DNA from: Erigeron canadensis
Lineage: Eukaryota; Streptophyta; Magnoliopsida; Asterales; Asteraceae
NCBI RefSeq assembly: GCF_010389155.1
Contig: NC_057764.1
Location: forward strand, 5,146,001 to 5,210,000
DNA: 64,000 nt
Reading direction: 5' to 3'
Shown: positions 1 to 10,041 of the stretch, one piece after another
Layout: each line of letters begins with the position of its first letter
Position numbering within the stretch: position 1 is the stretch's first letter
Notes under the pieces: model-generated
The model's database searches: none
Told to the model about the DNA's origin: nothing
The model's input: only the letters and a program-made list of their open reading frames with translations
Made by a program: the position numbers and the translations under genes

Positions 1-600
1 TCAGATCAAGCCCATGTAAAAACTGGAACAATTTCTGTTCCGACCGTAACTTGTTATATATCTTAATATCTTCAAGACATTTGGATTCAGATCTATACGA
101 TCGATCTCGCCCCAAACACCTAGAAGCGATATCCAAAAATCTTCAAGTGATTTATCATGTTGTTTGAGATCGTTTGCCTTGACATGTAGATTGAAGGTTT
201 GTAACTTGTCTCTGCCACTGTTGTAAGCGGTCGCCAAGGCATCCCAAAGTTCTTTTGATGTGGAAAATTCGGTAAGATTTCCGGCCAGATTTGGTTCAAT
301 ATTTTGAATGAGCCATGAGAAGACAATCAGGTCTTCCTGCTCCCATACTTCGTATTTTTCTGTTGATGCCTTTTCTGGTGGGTTTTCTGTTAAGTGATTT
401 AACAAGTTTTTTGATTTGCCGCCTATGGCCACTCGGATCATTTGACACCATAAGGCGTAATTTTGGTTGTTTAGCTTCAGGCTTATCTGAAGATTATCTA
501 AAAGTTTTGGGTTTTGTGTTTGTTGATTAGCATTGTTTTGTAAGAAGTTTACCAATTGCAATGCTAAATCGGAACCACTGCCGCCGGCTCCATCGGCCAT
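1..600 (-). CDS. Ty1/copia retrotransposon gag, N-terminal part
   Basis: A 199-residue minus-strand ORF starting at the ATG at 600 and stopping at the window edge. The N-terminal third resembles the copia-like gag N-terminal domain (motif LKLNNQNYALWCQMI near residues 41-55). It is followed by a UBN2-type gag region with the usual ELWDAL motif near residue 117. In a functional element gag continues into a CCHC knuckle and pol; here a TGA at positions 1-3 closes the frame early, so the copy is probably defective, although pol lies outside the window. Primer-binding site and LTR lie directly upstream, which fixes its identity and orientation. Confidence 0.85.
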   Translation of the reverse strand: MADGAGGSGSDLALQLVNFLQNNANQQTQNPKLLDNLQISLKLNNQNYALWCQMIRVAIGGKSKNLLNHLTENPPEKASTEKYEVWEQEDLIVFSWLIQNIEPNLAGNLTEFSTSKELWDALATAYNSGRDKLQTFNLHVKANDLKQHDKSLEDFWISLLGVWGEIDRIDLNPNVLKILRYITSYGRNRNCSSFYMGLI

Positions 601-666
601 GGTGGCTTGGATTCGATGTTTTAGATTGGTGATTTAGACGGTAAATGATGAGGACAGAACCGCCTT

Positions 667-677
667 CTCTGATACCA
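667..677 (-). other. Copia primer-binding site
   Basis: On the minus strand this reads TGGTATCAGAG, the usual plant copia primer-binding site complementary to the initiator methionine tRNA. It abuts the LTR end at 678. Confidence 0.85.
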
Positions 678-923
678 TGTTATAGTAAATAGAATAAAGA
701 AGAATGTGTTATTTAGTTCTTTTGTGATGATTGTTACAAGGAACAGACACCTCTATTTATATTATGAACCAATGCTATAATTAAGGAAACTAAATCAACG
801 AAATTAAATTTGTGACGATCCTGTTCTTGATATGAGTTGATCACTTTCTTCCTGCCAAAGTTAAGATCTTTGTATTCAAGGAAATGATGATCTTTTTCTG
901 ATCCTGAAATCTTGTTTCTAACA
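678..923 (-). repeat. 5' LTR of the copia element (246 bp)
   Basis: On the minus strand it runs from TGTTAGAAACAAG to ...CTATAACA, so it has TG/CA ends with TGTTA/TAACA inverted termini. A TATAAATAG box lies inside (about 755-763). The outer boundary is supported independently: right after 923 the sequence resumes homology with the PK pseudogene intron seen at 6293-6320 (TTGTACCTTCTCTTRTAAT). The element therefore inserted into a PK relic. The expected 5-bp target duplication would be GTTGT (924-928); the other side is outside the window. Confidence 0.85.
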
Positions 924-1715
924 GTTGTACCTTCTCTTGTAATCTTTTTTTCTTTAGCCATTGAAAATTTTATGTTTTGGTAAGTTTTGACTTTCATAAA
1001 TTTTGACTACAGTTGGACCATGTTGAGTTTTTCCTAATGGTACAACTTAACAGATTACCCAAAAACAACTTTTTAAAAAATATGTGTGTGCAAATAAAGC
1101 GTATTTAAAAACCATGCCAAAACTATGTTTCTTCTTATCAATTTGTCCTTCATTTTCAATCTGTTTGAGCTAAAAGCTAAAGAGTTGGAATAATACATAA
1201 TGTATAACATTTGGTTACCCTGACGAGCGATTCGAACTGGTTTTCTGAAGGATGATAAACCGATCATTATAATCACTGATTGCACCATTAAGAGGAACAA
1301 GGAGATGATCTCAATGAGCTACAACAAATTACTACCTGACTTAGTTTAGCCTGGCATGCAAGATAATAGCCCAAGCTCTGGGACTGTGAGATATAGGTGA
1401 GCGGAGAAAAGTGAATCTTCCAAGTGTTGTGGTTGATCTTCCCATACTTATTGATGATTTACTAATTCAATCTTGGGAAACCAGTGGTGACAGCCTCACT
1501 GATGCTTGAATAATTGATCAAATCACCACCACCCACCCGTGAAGAAGCCACTAGCGTCCCTGTTTTTCTTTTATATTATTTTTATTTTTTATTTTGAATG
1601 GCTGGTAGTCCCTGTTTTGTGAACTGATTCTTTTGACTGGGACCTGCAGCGATGAAGCACCACCTACATTACGTTGGTGCGGCCTCTGTCATCAAGATTT
1701 GTGTTGTTACCTGAG
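924..1715 (+). pseudogene. Pyruvate kinase pseudogene, copy A
   Basis: Relic of a plant cytosolic pyruvate kinase (PEP + ADP to pyruvate + ATP, glycolysis). Intron-like sequence at 930-1225 is shared with the other copies. Recognisable peptides are GFLKDDKPI (about 1240-1265), EMISMSYNKLLPDL (about 1300-1345), SSGTVRYR (about 1375-1395), GKPVVTASLMLE (about 1477-1512), LIKSPPPTREEATSVP (about 1515-1562) and the terminal exon with GAASVIKICVVT (about 1675-1712). Stops and frame changes separate them and large parts are missing, including the catalytic barrel around the K+/Mg2+ site. The copia LTR cuts its 5' side. It cannot encode an enzyme. Confidence 0.85.
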
Positions 1716-2750
1716 TCGTTTTCACATTTTTCTATGCGATATATCTTGATGTTTCGTATGGTTTTGTTTATGTATCTATTGGAATATATACTGTGGGCAC
1801 CCTTCCCTCTTTTGATTTACTTATGTTAGACTACACTCGTTTTAGGGATATGTGAAGTAACATTAATTATTTGAGGCTTCGAGCAATCTGTGTTTTTAGT
1901 TTTATATTCCAAACAAGTGGAACATCTATTTTTAGGTAAATTTGGGTGCTTTGTGTTTGTGTAGCTCTGTCTATTTTCTTTTCTTCTTTGTCTACAATTT
2001 ATGCAAGTTTCATGAAGTTTTAATGACCTCTTTACACGTTGGTGCAAGAGACACAAAATGAGACATGAAACAAAAGGAATTGCTTATTTGGTACTTTTTA
2101 ATAAAGACCTGGGTAGCATAAGTTTTGACTGGGTAGCATGTTTGGCATGAAAATTAAAAAACAATGCCTTACTATGTGCCACTAATTGTGAAGTTTGTCT
2201 TTGCAGGAGGGATGACTTCTTAGGTAAAAGAGGGATGTATTGGCTATCTTTTAACCATTGCATACTCCACGATGTATTTCAAATTGTATGTCAAAATGTT
2301 TATAGATCTCGCCAGATGTTACCAAGGTTTAGTAGCCGGCAGTTCTGTTACAATGCACCTTACTGTCAGTGACAGGCATTTCCACTACCGGCTACCCAAT
2401 GTGACCTAATCTTAACAGCAAAAGGCATTACACGCATAGGAAGAACCACACATAAGCATTGCCGTGTTGCAATGATTTGGAGGAACCCGGGTACTTCTAG
2501 TGCAGGGTATATTGGTTTTATGAATTTCTATGGACGAAACTTGTTTTGCAAAAGCTGGGACAGTTATACACATTTTGGAAGAAAACAAAATCCGTCATTT
2601 GTCCTATTGGATAAAAATAGAATTTAAGTTCCGTAAATCAAAATTATAACCAAAGTAGCTAACCTAACCAAAGTAACCGACATCAAATCCCTCTTTTATT
2701 ATTACTGTAATTTATAACGATAACGAGAATGATAGATGTGTAAACGTACA
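1716..2750 (+). other. PK 3' flank repeat and F-box F1 upstream region
   Basis: Positions 1716-2085 are the PK 3' flank, found again at about 7975-8045, 16075-16575 (split by a MITE) and 28570-28830. From about 2340 to 2720 the sequence is the upstream region of the F-box gene, with counterparts at 16680-17050 and 25210-25560 (shared word GTTGCARTGATYTGGA). No ORF of note lies here. The repeat shows that the F-box gene was duplicated together with a PK 3' end. Confidence 0.7.
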
Positions 2751-2798
2751 CATGCGGATGTCATTACTTAAATTCTATGTAGTCTCCCGTCCAAATCC

Positions 2799-4316
2799 AT
2801 GGGCAGATTTAGGTGTGTTTCAAAGGGTTGGATGTCTCTACTCACACAACCCGAATTCATCAAAACCCATCAAAAAACCCTTAACCGTAATCACCACCTC
2901 GTCCAAAGAAAAAATAGAATCACATATTGTCCTGAATTGTATTCACACCCGTTTCATCAGGATGATGACCCTTATATAAAACCAACTAAATTACCCATTG
3001 AATTGACGGTTCATTCTGTTACTTTCCGAGGTTCTTGTGATGGTCTTGTTTTGGTATCTTATATCAACGACTACATGGATAGTCGTTTTGACACACTTGT
3101 GCTTATAAACCCAACTACCATGGAATCCATGACATTGCCCCAATTTGTAGGGTATTATCCTCATCCAAGGAATCAGGAGTCTTTATGCATTGACAGCACG
3201 CATGGATTTGGTTATGATTCAGTTACAGATGATTACAAGCTTATTACCATCTCTTACTTTGATTATTGTTTACATGCTGATTTTCAAGTGGATACCCGTA
3301 CCACCATGCGTGTGTCTATTTATAGTCTTAGAAGTAATACTTGGAAACAACGGATAATTGATTATAGTCCTAATTATGACTGTCGTTGGTCGTCTCCTGC
3401 TGTTTCTTTTAATGGTTATCTTCATTGGGTTGGTAGCAATAGTGATATTGAGGAACATACCGAGGAAGATACTGATTATTCAATTGTTGCATTTAGTTTA
3501 GTAGATGAGTGTTTTAGTGAAGTCCCATCACCGAAATTATGTAATGATACAAAAATCATGTCTAGCCTTAAAAGCAAACTCATTGTCCTTGGTGGAAAGC
3601 TTGCCATTTATAAGGATTTTGAGGTTTGGTTGATGAACAAGTACGGTGTTAAAGAATCTTGGACTAAGATTCCAGTTGATAAACTTGAGTATGAACTTAA
3701 CTTGGCGAATTCAGTAATTTTTGATGACAATGGCAAAATTTGGGTGGCCAGCAGAGGTCAAAATATGCTGATATATGATTTTGAGAAAGGAACTTTTAAC
3801 AAAGATGTTTATTTTTGGGGTTGGCGATTTAGGCTTTTTGGTAGCTATGTTGAAAGTCTTGTTTCACTAAAAGGAAAGGATACAACCGATACAAAACAAA
3901 TCCCTAATACTTTAACAAATAGACAAAAGGCAGGCTCAAAAACCAGTGAAGCTGTTTTAGCAGAAAACTTAGACCCCATTTCCCATTCTTTTTGCAACAA
4001 ATCATTACGGTTGGCTAAGATTTGGAATAATAAAAAGGCGAGCTTAAGAAAGAAGGGACACATAGAAAGAAAAGCCAAAGGGAAAAATAGAAGAAAAAAG
4101 TTCAAAAAATCCAAAAATGACATCTTAGCAGTGGAGGAAGACAACCTCAACAACTATGATATTTCTCATGGAGATTCCACAGAAAACGAAGAAAATGGCA
4201 AAGATTCCGAGAATCTAAAAATGCTAGGCGGGGCATTTGGAAATAATTTAGACAGAAAACCAATCCGTCAAGGTAAGGTCACTTTTCAAGACTTCTTGCA
4301 CGATATAAACCAATGA
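2799..4316 (+). CDS. F-box-associated protein F1, F-box truncated by a nonsense codon
   Basis: A 505-residue ORF. It opens inside an F-box ([14 protein letters not shown], residues 2-15), followed by an F-box-associated interaction region (about 60-355, with LVLINPTTMESMTLPQFVGY and GFGYDSVTDDYKLI). Such proteins are substrate adaptors of SCF ubiquitin ligases. Upstream, in the same frame, ILCSLPSKS continues the F-box (about 2772-2798), but a TAA precedes it; copy F2 has CAA there. The first F-box helix is therefore lost and SKP1 binding is doubtful. The last ~150 residues form an unusual Lys/Arg-rich tail with clusters such as KGKNRRKKFKK (a nuclear-localisation type signal), then an acidic stretch ending DFLHDINQ. 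Whether it is expressed is unknown; the long open frame suggests recent decay or a re-started gene. Confidence 0.75.
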   Translation: MGRFRCVSKGWMSLLTQPEFIKTHQKTLNRNHHLVQRKNRITYCPELYSHPFHQDDDPYIKPTKLPIELTVHSVTFRGSCDGLVLVSYINDYMDSRFDTLVLINPTTMESMTLPQFVGYYPHPRNQESLCIDSTHGFGYDSVTDDYKLITISYFDYCLHADFQVDTRTTMRVSIYSLRSNTWKQRIIDYSPNYDCRWSSPAVSFNGYLHWVGSNSDIEEHTEEDTDYSIVAFSLVDECFSEVPSPKLCNDTKIMSSLKSKLIVLGGKLAIYKDFEVWLMNKYGVKESWTKIPVDKLEYELNLANSVIFDDNGKIWVASRGQNMLIYDFEKGTFNKDVYFWGWRFRLFGSYVESLVSLKGKDTTDTKQIPNTLTNRQKAGSKTSEAVLAENLDPISHSFCNKSLRLAKIWNNKKASLRKKGHIERKAKGKNRRKKFKKSKNDILAVEEDNLNNYDISHGDSTENEENGKDSENLKMLGGAFGNNLDRKPIRQGKVTFQDFLHDINQ

Positions 4317-4339
4317 ACGTGAACTACCACCATGCAATA

Positions 4340-4425
4340 ATTCTCAAATCTGCTGGTGGTGCTACATCGCATTGGTGCTGCCTCCGTCATCATGATTTGC
4401 GTTATTACCAGAGCCTTTTATGCTT
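4340..4425 (+). pseudogene. Pyruvate kinase last exon, copy B
   Basis: Just 3' of the F1 stop, one frame reads LVVLHRIGAASVIMICVIT, the C-terminal peptide of plant cytosolic pyruvate kinase with few changes. The sequence then continues into the PK 3' flank (to about 4740). No other PK exon precedes it; the F-box gene occupies that place. The same F-box/PK junction recurs at about 19820 and 26830. Confidence 0.85.
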
Positions 4426-4869
4426 TTGTACTATTTATCTCTTGATGTTTCATGCAGCTTTGTTTACGTATGTATGGTGATATATATATTGCAGCCATGC
4501 TCCAGTCTCTGTTTTATTCTGTTAGGCTATAATTGAGTAAAAATATGTTGGTATATGTTATCTGAGGTCTTGAACAATCTCTGCTTTCAGACTTGTTTTC
4601 CAAAATTAACGGGGCATCTATTTTTCGGTAAATTTGAGTTTTATGTGTTTGTGGGGTGTTATGTGTTTGTGCAGTTTTGCCAGAATGTTTTTTCCCCTTT
4701 TGTACAATTTCTGTAAGTTTCATGGAATTTTGAACATTGGTGCAAAAGTAATAAAGCGCGTGACACAGAACTAAAAGTCATGCCAAAACTCTTTTTCTTA
4801 TCAATCTCCCCAGAATTATCAATCTGTTTGAGCCAAAAAGTAAAGAGTTGAAATAGTGTATAATTTACT

Positions 4870-5315
4870 TGCAGACCAGATATTCGAAATGGTTTTATGA
4901 AGGATGCGAATTGATTAAACTGAAAGAAGGTCGAGAGATTCTTAAGGGAAATGAGGAGATGATCTCGATGAGCTACATGAAATTACTAGTTCACTTAACG
5001 CCTGGCAATTCCATCCTCAGTGCAGATGGGACCATAATGCTAACCGTCCTGTCATGTGACCGAAGCTCTGGGACTGTGAGATGTCTTTGCGAAAAAACAG
5101 CCATCTTAGGTTAGCGGAAAAATGTGAATTTTCCGGTGTTGTGGTTGATCTTCCCACACATCATGGAAAACGACAAGAAGATATTCTTGGTTGATCTGCC
5201 CTTAACGCAAAGAGTATACCGTCAATGTCAAAAGTATCCATTTCATTGCATTGTTTTTCATGAAGCACTACTGCTTGTTGTGCATCAGTACTCAGTAGAG
5301 ATCGTATAATGAAGG
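4870..5315 (+). pseudogene. Pyruvate kinase pseudogene, copy C (middle exon)
   Basis: An intron acceptor (TTGCAG at 4869-4874) precedes PDIRNGFMKDAN, LKEGREI, MISMSYMKLLVHLTPGN and DGTIMLTVLSCDRSSGTVR, the B-domain part of plant pyruvate kinase. After an early stop the relic continues out of frame through the region for GERKNVN..PG, the DLPT loop and LMSKV (to about 5240). Intron-like sequence shared with other copies (GGGTTGGGT, TTTAGGAGGTTTTTGGCAT) follows to about 5600. The N-terminal exon seen in copies H and J is deleted here. Confidence 0.85.
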
Positions 5316-5613
5316 TCGGGTTGAGTATTGGGTCAAAGGGACTAGTGAACTTTGTTAAGGGTGAAAATGGTTGGGTTAGGTGACCCAAAACAACTCTTCA
5401 TGAAACCAATGGTTTAGGAGGTTTTTGGCATCACAATTAATACTTAACCCATTTCTGTTGGTTCATTGGTAAATTGATCGAAATTCTCCATCTCTTGGCC
5501 TCATATGTAGCTAAACGCATGAAGATCTTACTATTTAACTTTTACTGTCCTCGAAGTTGCAACTTATCCCTTTTTGTCAGTTACATACTTGAATAAAATA
5601 TTTATTCGTAACA

Positions 5614-5845
5614 TACTGGTTTTCTGAAGGTACGAGGAGATAATCTCAATTGGCTACAACAAATTACCACTTGACTTAATTTGCACTGACTAATTATAAG
5701 CCTGGCAATACAATAGCCCATGCAATCCTGTCACGTTACCATGCGCTGGAACTGTGAGATATAGGTGAGCAGAAAAAAGTGAATCTTCCAGGTGTTGTAG
5801 TTGATTTTCACACACTCATGGTGAAGGACAAAAGATATGACAGTG
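5614..5845 (+). pseudogene. Pyruvate kinase pseudogene, copy D (fragment)
   Basis: A shorter, more degraded version of the middle exon: TGFLK, then the ISMSYKKLP-like stretch, the CDP..GTVRCRC remnant (about 5735-5765) and the GERKNVNLPGVVVD remnant (about 5768-5810). It then switches abruptly near 5845 to PK 3'-flank sequence (TTTGAGGTCTTGAAC), which suggests a deletion joining the middle exon to the 3' flank. Confidence 0.7.
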
Positions 5846-6029
5846 TCTATTTGAGGTCTTGAACTTTCTCGGTTTTCAGTTTTTTTATCCAAATGAATGG
5901 AACATCTATTTTTGGGTGAATTTGGGTGCTTTGTGTCTGTGCAGTTCTGCCTGTTTCTTTTCCTTGTGTGCCATTTTGTATGTTTCTTGGAGTTTTGATG
6001 AACTCGTTACACATTGGTCATTTGGTACT

Positions 6030-7975
6030 GTAAGCACCTTTGGCTAGGCTTCTATGTCAGTTACAATTCATGTGTGAGAAGCTATTAAGAGCAGGATACT
6101 CAGGTCTTGTGTGCTGTCAGGCTCGATAGGCTTCTATGTCAGTTACAATGCATGGTAAAGGACAGAAGATATGATCGTGTCTATTTGAGGACCCATGGAT
6201 ATCATCAACAGACATTGAACAATCTCAACATTGCTATGCAAGATACTCAGGTCTTGTGTGCTGTCAGGCTCGATAGGCGATACCAAGGTGACTATTGTAC
6301 CTTCTCTTATAATGTTTTTTCTTTTGTCTCTCAAAGGATTTAGCTTAATTTTATGTTTTTGTAACTTTTGACTTACTAATAATTACAATCTTTCGAAATC
6401 TTGATTAAAAAATCGTTTGACTTTTATAAATTTTGATTAAAGTTGGACCCCAAAATGATGATGTCAATGGCCTCACACAGCTTAATTTTATGTTTTTGTA
6501 ACTTTAACCAACCTTTTAAGAAGTATGTGTGTCCAAATAACGAATATCATCCAGAACTCAAAAACATGCCAAAACTATTTTCCTTTTTATCAATTTGCCC
6601 TTAATTGTCAATCTGTTCGAGATAAAATCTAATGAGAAACCGATTCAACTGAAAGTAGGTCGAGGAACGAGGTGATAATCTCAATGAGGTATAAGAAATA
6701 TATAGCAATACCATCCTCTGAGCAGAGTGGATTATAACCGTAGCTGCCCTGTCATGTTACCTGAACTTAGGGGACTGTTAGATATCAGTGTGAAAATACA
6801 GCCATTTTAGGTCAGCGGAAAAATGTGAATCTTCTAGGTGTTGTGTTTAATCTTCCCACGCTCACGGAAAATGGACAAAGAAGATATTCGTGGTTGGGGT
6901 GTCCCTAAAAACATTGATATGGCTGGTCTCTCATTTGTGACAAAAGGGTAGTTCTTGTCAATGAATGCAACGTTTGGCCTTCGAGAAACAAAAAATATAC
7001 AGTTAATGTTAATGGTCTGGATTTTCTTGCATTGTTTATAATAGACTACAACTTGTAATGCGTTACTGCTTATTGTGCATCATGATAAGAGAGTTTGTAT
7101 AAGGTCGGGTTGAGTATTGGGTGAAAGGGACTACTAAACTTTAGTAAGGGTGAAATGGGTTGGGTTGGGTTGGGTTGGGTGACCCAAAACAACTCTTCAT
7201 GAAATCAATGGTTTAGGAGGTTTTTGGTATTAAACCTACACGGCTACACTATTAGCGACTTGCAACTCGATTGACCCTTCAGAGATAATACTTAAACCAT
7301 TTTGACCTGTTTAAGTAAATGGTTTGAGAATTTCCATCTCTAGGCCTCATGTATGTAATAAAATGTCTTATTTTTTTGGCTTTCTTTTTGGCAAAAATAT
7401 GTCTGTTGCCACAAATAGCAACAAATGGACATAACGTATTTGGTAATGAGTTATTGCATAGCAAACTGTTCTAGAGACACATTTTCTTCTGTTGATACGG
7501 TATGCAGGCTGAGAACCAAGGAGAAGTCTATTTTGATGAAATATTGTGTGAGATAGACTCATTCTTCGAACAAATATTGATGATTTACCCGTGAAGAAAC
7601 CTGTGGTCACAGCCTCACAGATGCTTGAATAATTGATCAAATCTCCACGACTTACCCGTGAAGAAGCCATTGACGTCCCTGCTTTTTTTTTTATCATTTA
7701 TTTTTTATTTGAACGACTGCTAGTACCTGTTTTAACGACTGATTCATTTGACTGGGACTGCAACAAAGAAACACCAGCTAGGCATAGTCTTGTGTACAGA
7801 GGATTGATTCCTATTCTTGCCAAATAAAGCTACTGAAGCGGAGTTAACTGAGGTAATTCTCTAATTTGCTTTGAAATCAGCTACTGGGAAAGGACTATCC
7901 AAGCCTGGTAACTCCGTAGTGGTGCTACATCGAATTAGTGTTGCCTCTGTCATCAAGATTTGTGTTGTTACCTGA
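6030..7975 (+). pseudogene. Pyruvate kinase pseudogene, copy E (most complete)
   Basis: PK segments appear in the correct order. N-terminal exon: CEKLLRAG at about 6073, then YHQQTLNNLNIAMQDTQ and LCAVRLDR to 6280. Middle exon: EKPIQLK at about 6638, GERKNVNL at about 6820, PTLTE, KNIDM and LSFV to about 6960. Then AENQGEVYFDEILCEIDSF (7507-7565), KPVVTASQMLE (7590-7630), IKSPRLTREEAIDVP (7636-7680), PARHSLVYRGLIPILAK (7771-7825), TGKGLSKPGNSVVVLHRI and ASVIKICVVT (about 7885-7972). Stops (for example after QMLE) and deletions, including the catalytic ARGDLG region, make it non-functional. Local duplication: a segment with GGCTTCTATGTCAGTTACAA occurs at 6047 and 6129, and GATACTCAGGTCTTGTGTGC occurs at 6094 and 6242. 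Confidence 0.88.
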
Positions 7976-8040
7976 GCCGTTTACACATATTTCTATGCGA
8001 TATATCTTGATGTTTCGTATGGTTTTGTTTATGTATCTAT

Positions 8041-9003
8041 TGGGATATAAATTCTTGGCACCACTTTGAACGCGATTTCATGTGGTTGGATAGCACGGGC
8101 ATGAAGAAGAAGAATAAATCAACAGCATTCACTTTTGGATGTTTTGGCTCAGACGCGAGCAAAGTGGAAGTTTTGCAGTCCTGCAACGGTTTAATTTTGT
8201 GTGGTATAAGGACTGATCCAGCTGACAAGATTTACGTATACAATCCATCCAATAATGTGTTTAAGATGCTTCCACCAATACTTAATATGAAATACAACAG
8301 ACAATTGGATAAGATAAGATTGGCTTTTGATCCTACAAAATCACCTCACTACAAAGTACTGCATGCTCAACAAATAGGTTATGATCCAATTCGACGACGA
8401 CCATATTGGTTTCAAACACGGATCTACTCTTCAGAAACAAGTTGTTGGAGAAGCTGTAGTATTAAATATCCTACACAATGGTTTAGTGGGTATTTTTACA
8501 AGGGAGTATATTGGAACGATGCAATTCATTGGTTGGATCATTGGAATCGGGTTAGGCATTTCAAGTTAGATGTAGAGCATCCACCTGATACAACCACACA
8601 AATCCCGATAACCTTGCATTGGAACAACTATAAAGAGTTGTTTGAGTCCTGTGGTTGTTTGTTATTTGCTTCTTATGCAGGTGATTATCATCCCAAATGC
8701 ATGGAAATTTATGAGATGAGAAATGGGTATACTGGGTGGTCACTGAGATACATTGTTAATTATGAAGAAAGTAGTCTAGCGGCATTTCTTAAAATGCAAA
8801 AGATGTCTAGTGTGAAGTTTAGTTTCAAGTTCCTGTTTATTGTGGTGGGCGAAAGAGAAGAGGAATCGTTTGTTGTGATGGAGGTATGTAGAAAGATTGT
8901 AAAATACAATCTTTTGTTGAAGAGTCTCCACACGCTCTGTGATATGGATATACATTATTTGACCGACACCTTTTCGTTTATTGCATCTTTTGCTAGTGTG
9001 TAA
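8041..9003 (+). CDS. F-box-associated protein, N-terminally truncated (different family from F1-F3)
   Basis: The ATG at 8080 gives 307 residues; the frame stays open upstream to at least 8041 (reading NSWHHFERDF before the ATG). It has the look of F-box proteins of the At5g07610-like group: VEVLQSCNGLILC (residues 29-41), VYNPSNNVFKMLPP (52-65), then YKVLHAQQIGYDP and IYSSETSCWRSCS, typical of the F-box-associated interaction domain. The F-box itself and the usual LISDPxF segment are missing. Upstream is the 3' flank of PK copy E, so the coding sequence appears to have been joined to PK DNA near 8045, losing its own promoter and F-box. It may be a relic with an open frame rather than a working adaptor. 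Confidence 0.65.
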   Translation, partial: WDINSWHHFERDFMWLDSTGMKKKNKSTAFTFGCFGSDASKVEVLQSCNGLILCGIRTDPADKIYVYNPSNNVFKMLPPILNMKYNRQLDKIRLAFDPTKSPHYKVLHAQQIGYDPIRRRPYWFQTRIYSSETSCWRSCSIKYPTQWFSGYFYKGVYWNDAIHWLDHWNRVRHFKLDVEHPPDTTTQIPITLHWNNYKELFESCGCLLFASYAGDYHPKCMEIYEMRNGYTGWSLRYIVNYEESSLAAFLKMQKMSSVKFSFKFLFIVVGEREEESFVVMEVCRKIVKYNLLLKSLHTLCDMDIHYLTDTFSFIASFASV

Positions 9004-10041
9004 TTCAGCTTTCTGGTTTTGGGTAGGATTTTTCATATGTATAGATGCTTTACAGTTTACACCTTTACTACTTATACTTTTGATAACACTATTGTAAATT
9101 ACTCATTATGTTGAAGGCTTGAAGCTATATCCAGTTTAGTCACAATGTTCGTTTGCACTATTGAAAAAGAATTCACATCAGTAGCAATATGTTAATGTAG
9201 TAATGTACTGTATTGAGATCTTAAGCACCCAAGGACAATAGTCAAAGTGTTATAATTCACATCAGGTCAAATGGGTGTCTAAATCCGGTCAAAGTACTAT
9301 AATGCAATCTACACCTTTTTGAGTGAATAATTCAGCCCATGTAGTTATTTTTATTTTTAATTAAAAAAAAATAATTATGACCATAATGTTGCCGCATCAA
9401 CCAAACCCATTCTTAACTTGGAATAAGGAAATCACCCACTTTGACCCATTATCCAACAAGTCTAACCCATCCATCATGCTACCTCTGATATAACATAATG
9501 AACTGCAACTAGTTGCAGCCTGACTTACAACTTTACAAAATTTTAAGAGCACACCGATGCGTAATGTGTTATGATCTGGCTTTTTTGGGTTTTTACATCA
9601 GTTGTTTATGACTAGCTTATTTGTTAGTGGTTGTTTGAGATGGATGGTTCGTAGTCGTTTACATGGAAGAAAAATAATAATAATTATGAACCTGTCAAAT
9701 AAACTTGTATTAAAAAACAGATATGGAAACTCGACTTTCAACAAAAGACCATACACAGAACAATTGCAAACATAAAAATCTGAGACTGAACACACCTAAA
9801 GAAAGAGAGAACAGTAAACCAGAATTGTATATGACATGCAGAAATTGTTCAACCAGTGGAAGATTGACATTTCCAAATATCTTGTTTATTCTTGTACCAC
9901 AAAAGAAACCAAGACTATTTGAGAGACTTCATACATAGATATCAAAGTGATTGCTCTGATACACCTTGGATATCTACAATACTAACAATAAGCATCCATT
10001 GATTTTCTTGATCTTTTAAGAGGAAAGTGTTGCAGTATCTA
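9004..10041. other. Intergenic, no gene seen
   Basis: AT-rich DNA between the F-box relic and the TIR-NBS pair. Only short open frames without recognisable domains are present. The end near 10000-10041 is the 3' side of the minus-strand TIR-NBS gene. Confidence 0.6.

Noticed and set aside
7155..7185. Telomere-like GGGTTGGGTTGGGTTGGG
   Set aside because: It is GGGTT-type, not the plant TTTAGGG repeat, is very short and sits in a PK intron repeat seen in other copies with fewer units.
9723..9938. 71-codon plus-strand ORF
   Set aside because: No domain, no repeat-family link and no promoter signal.
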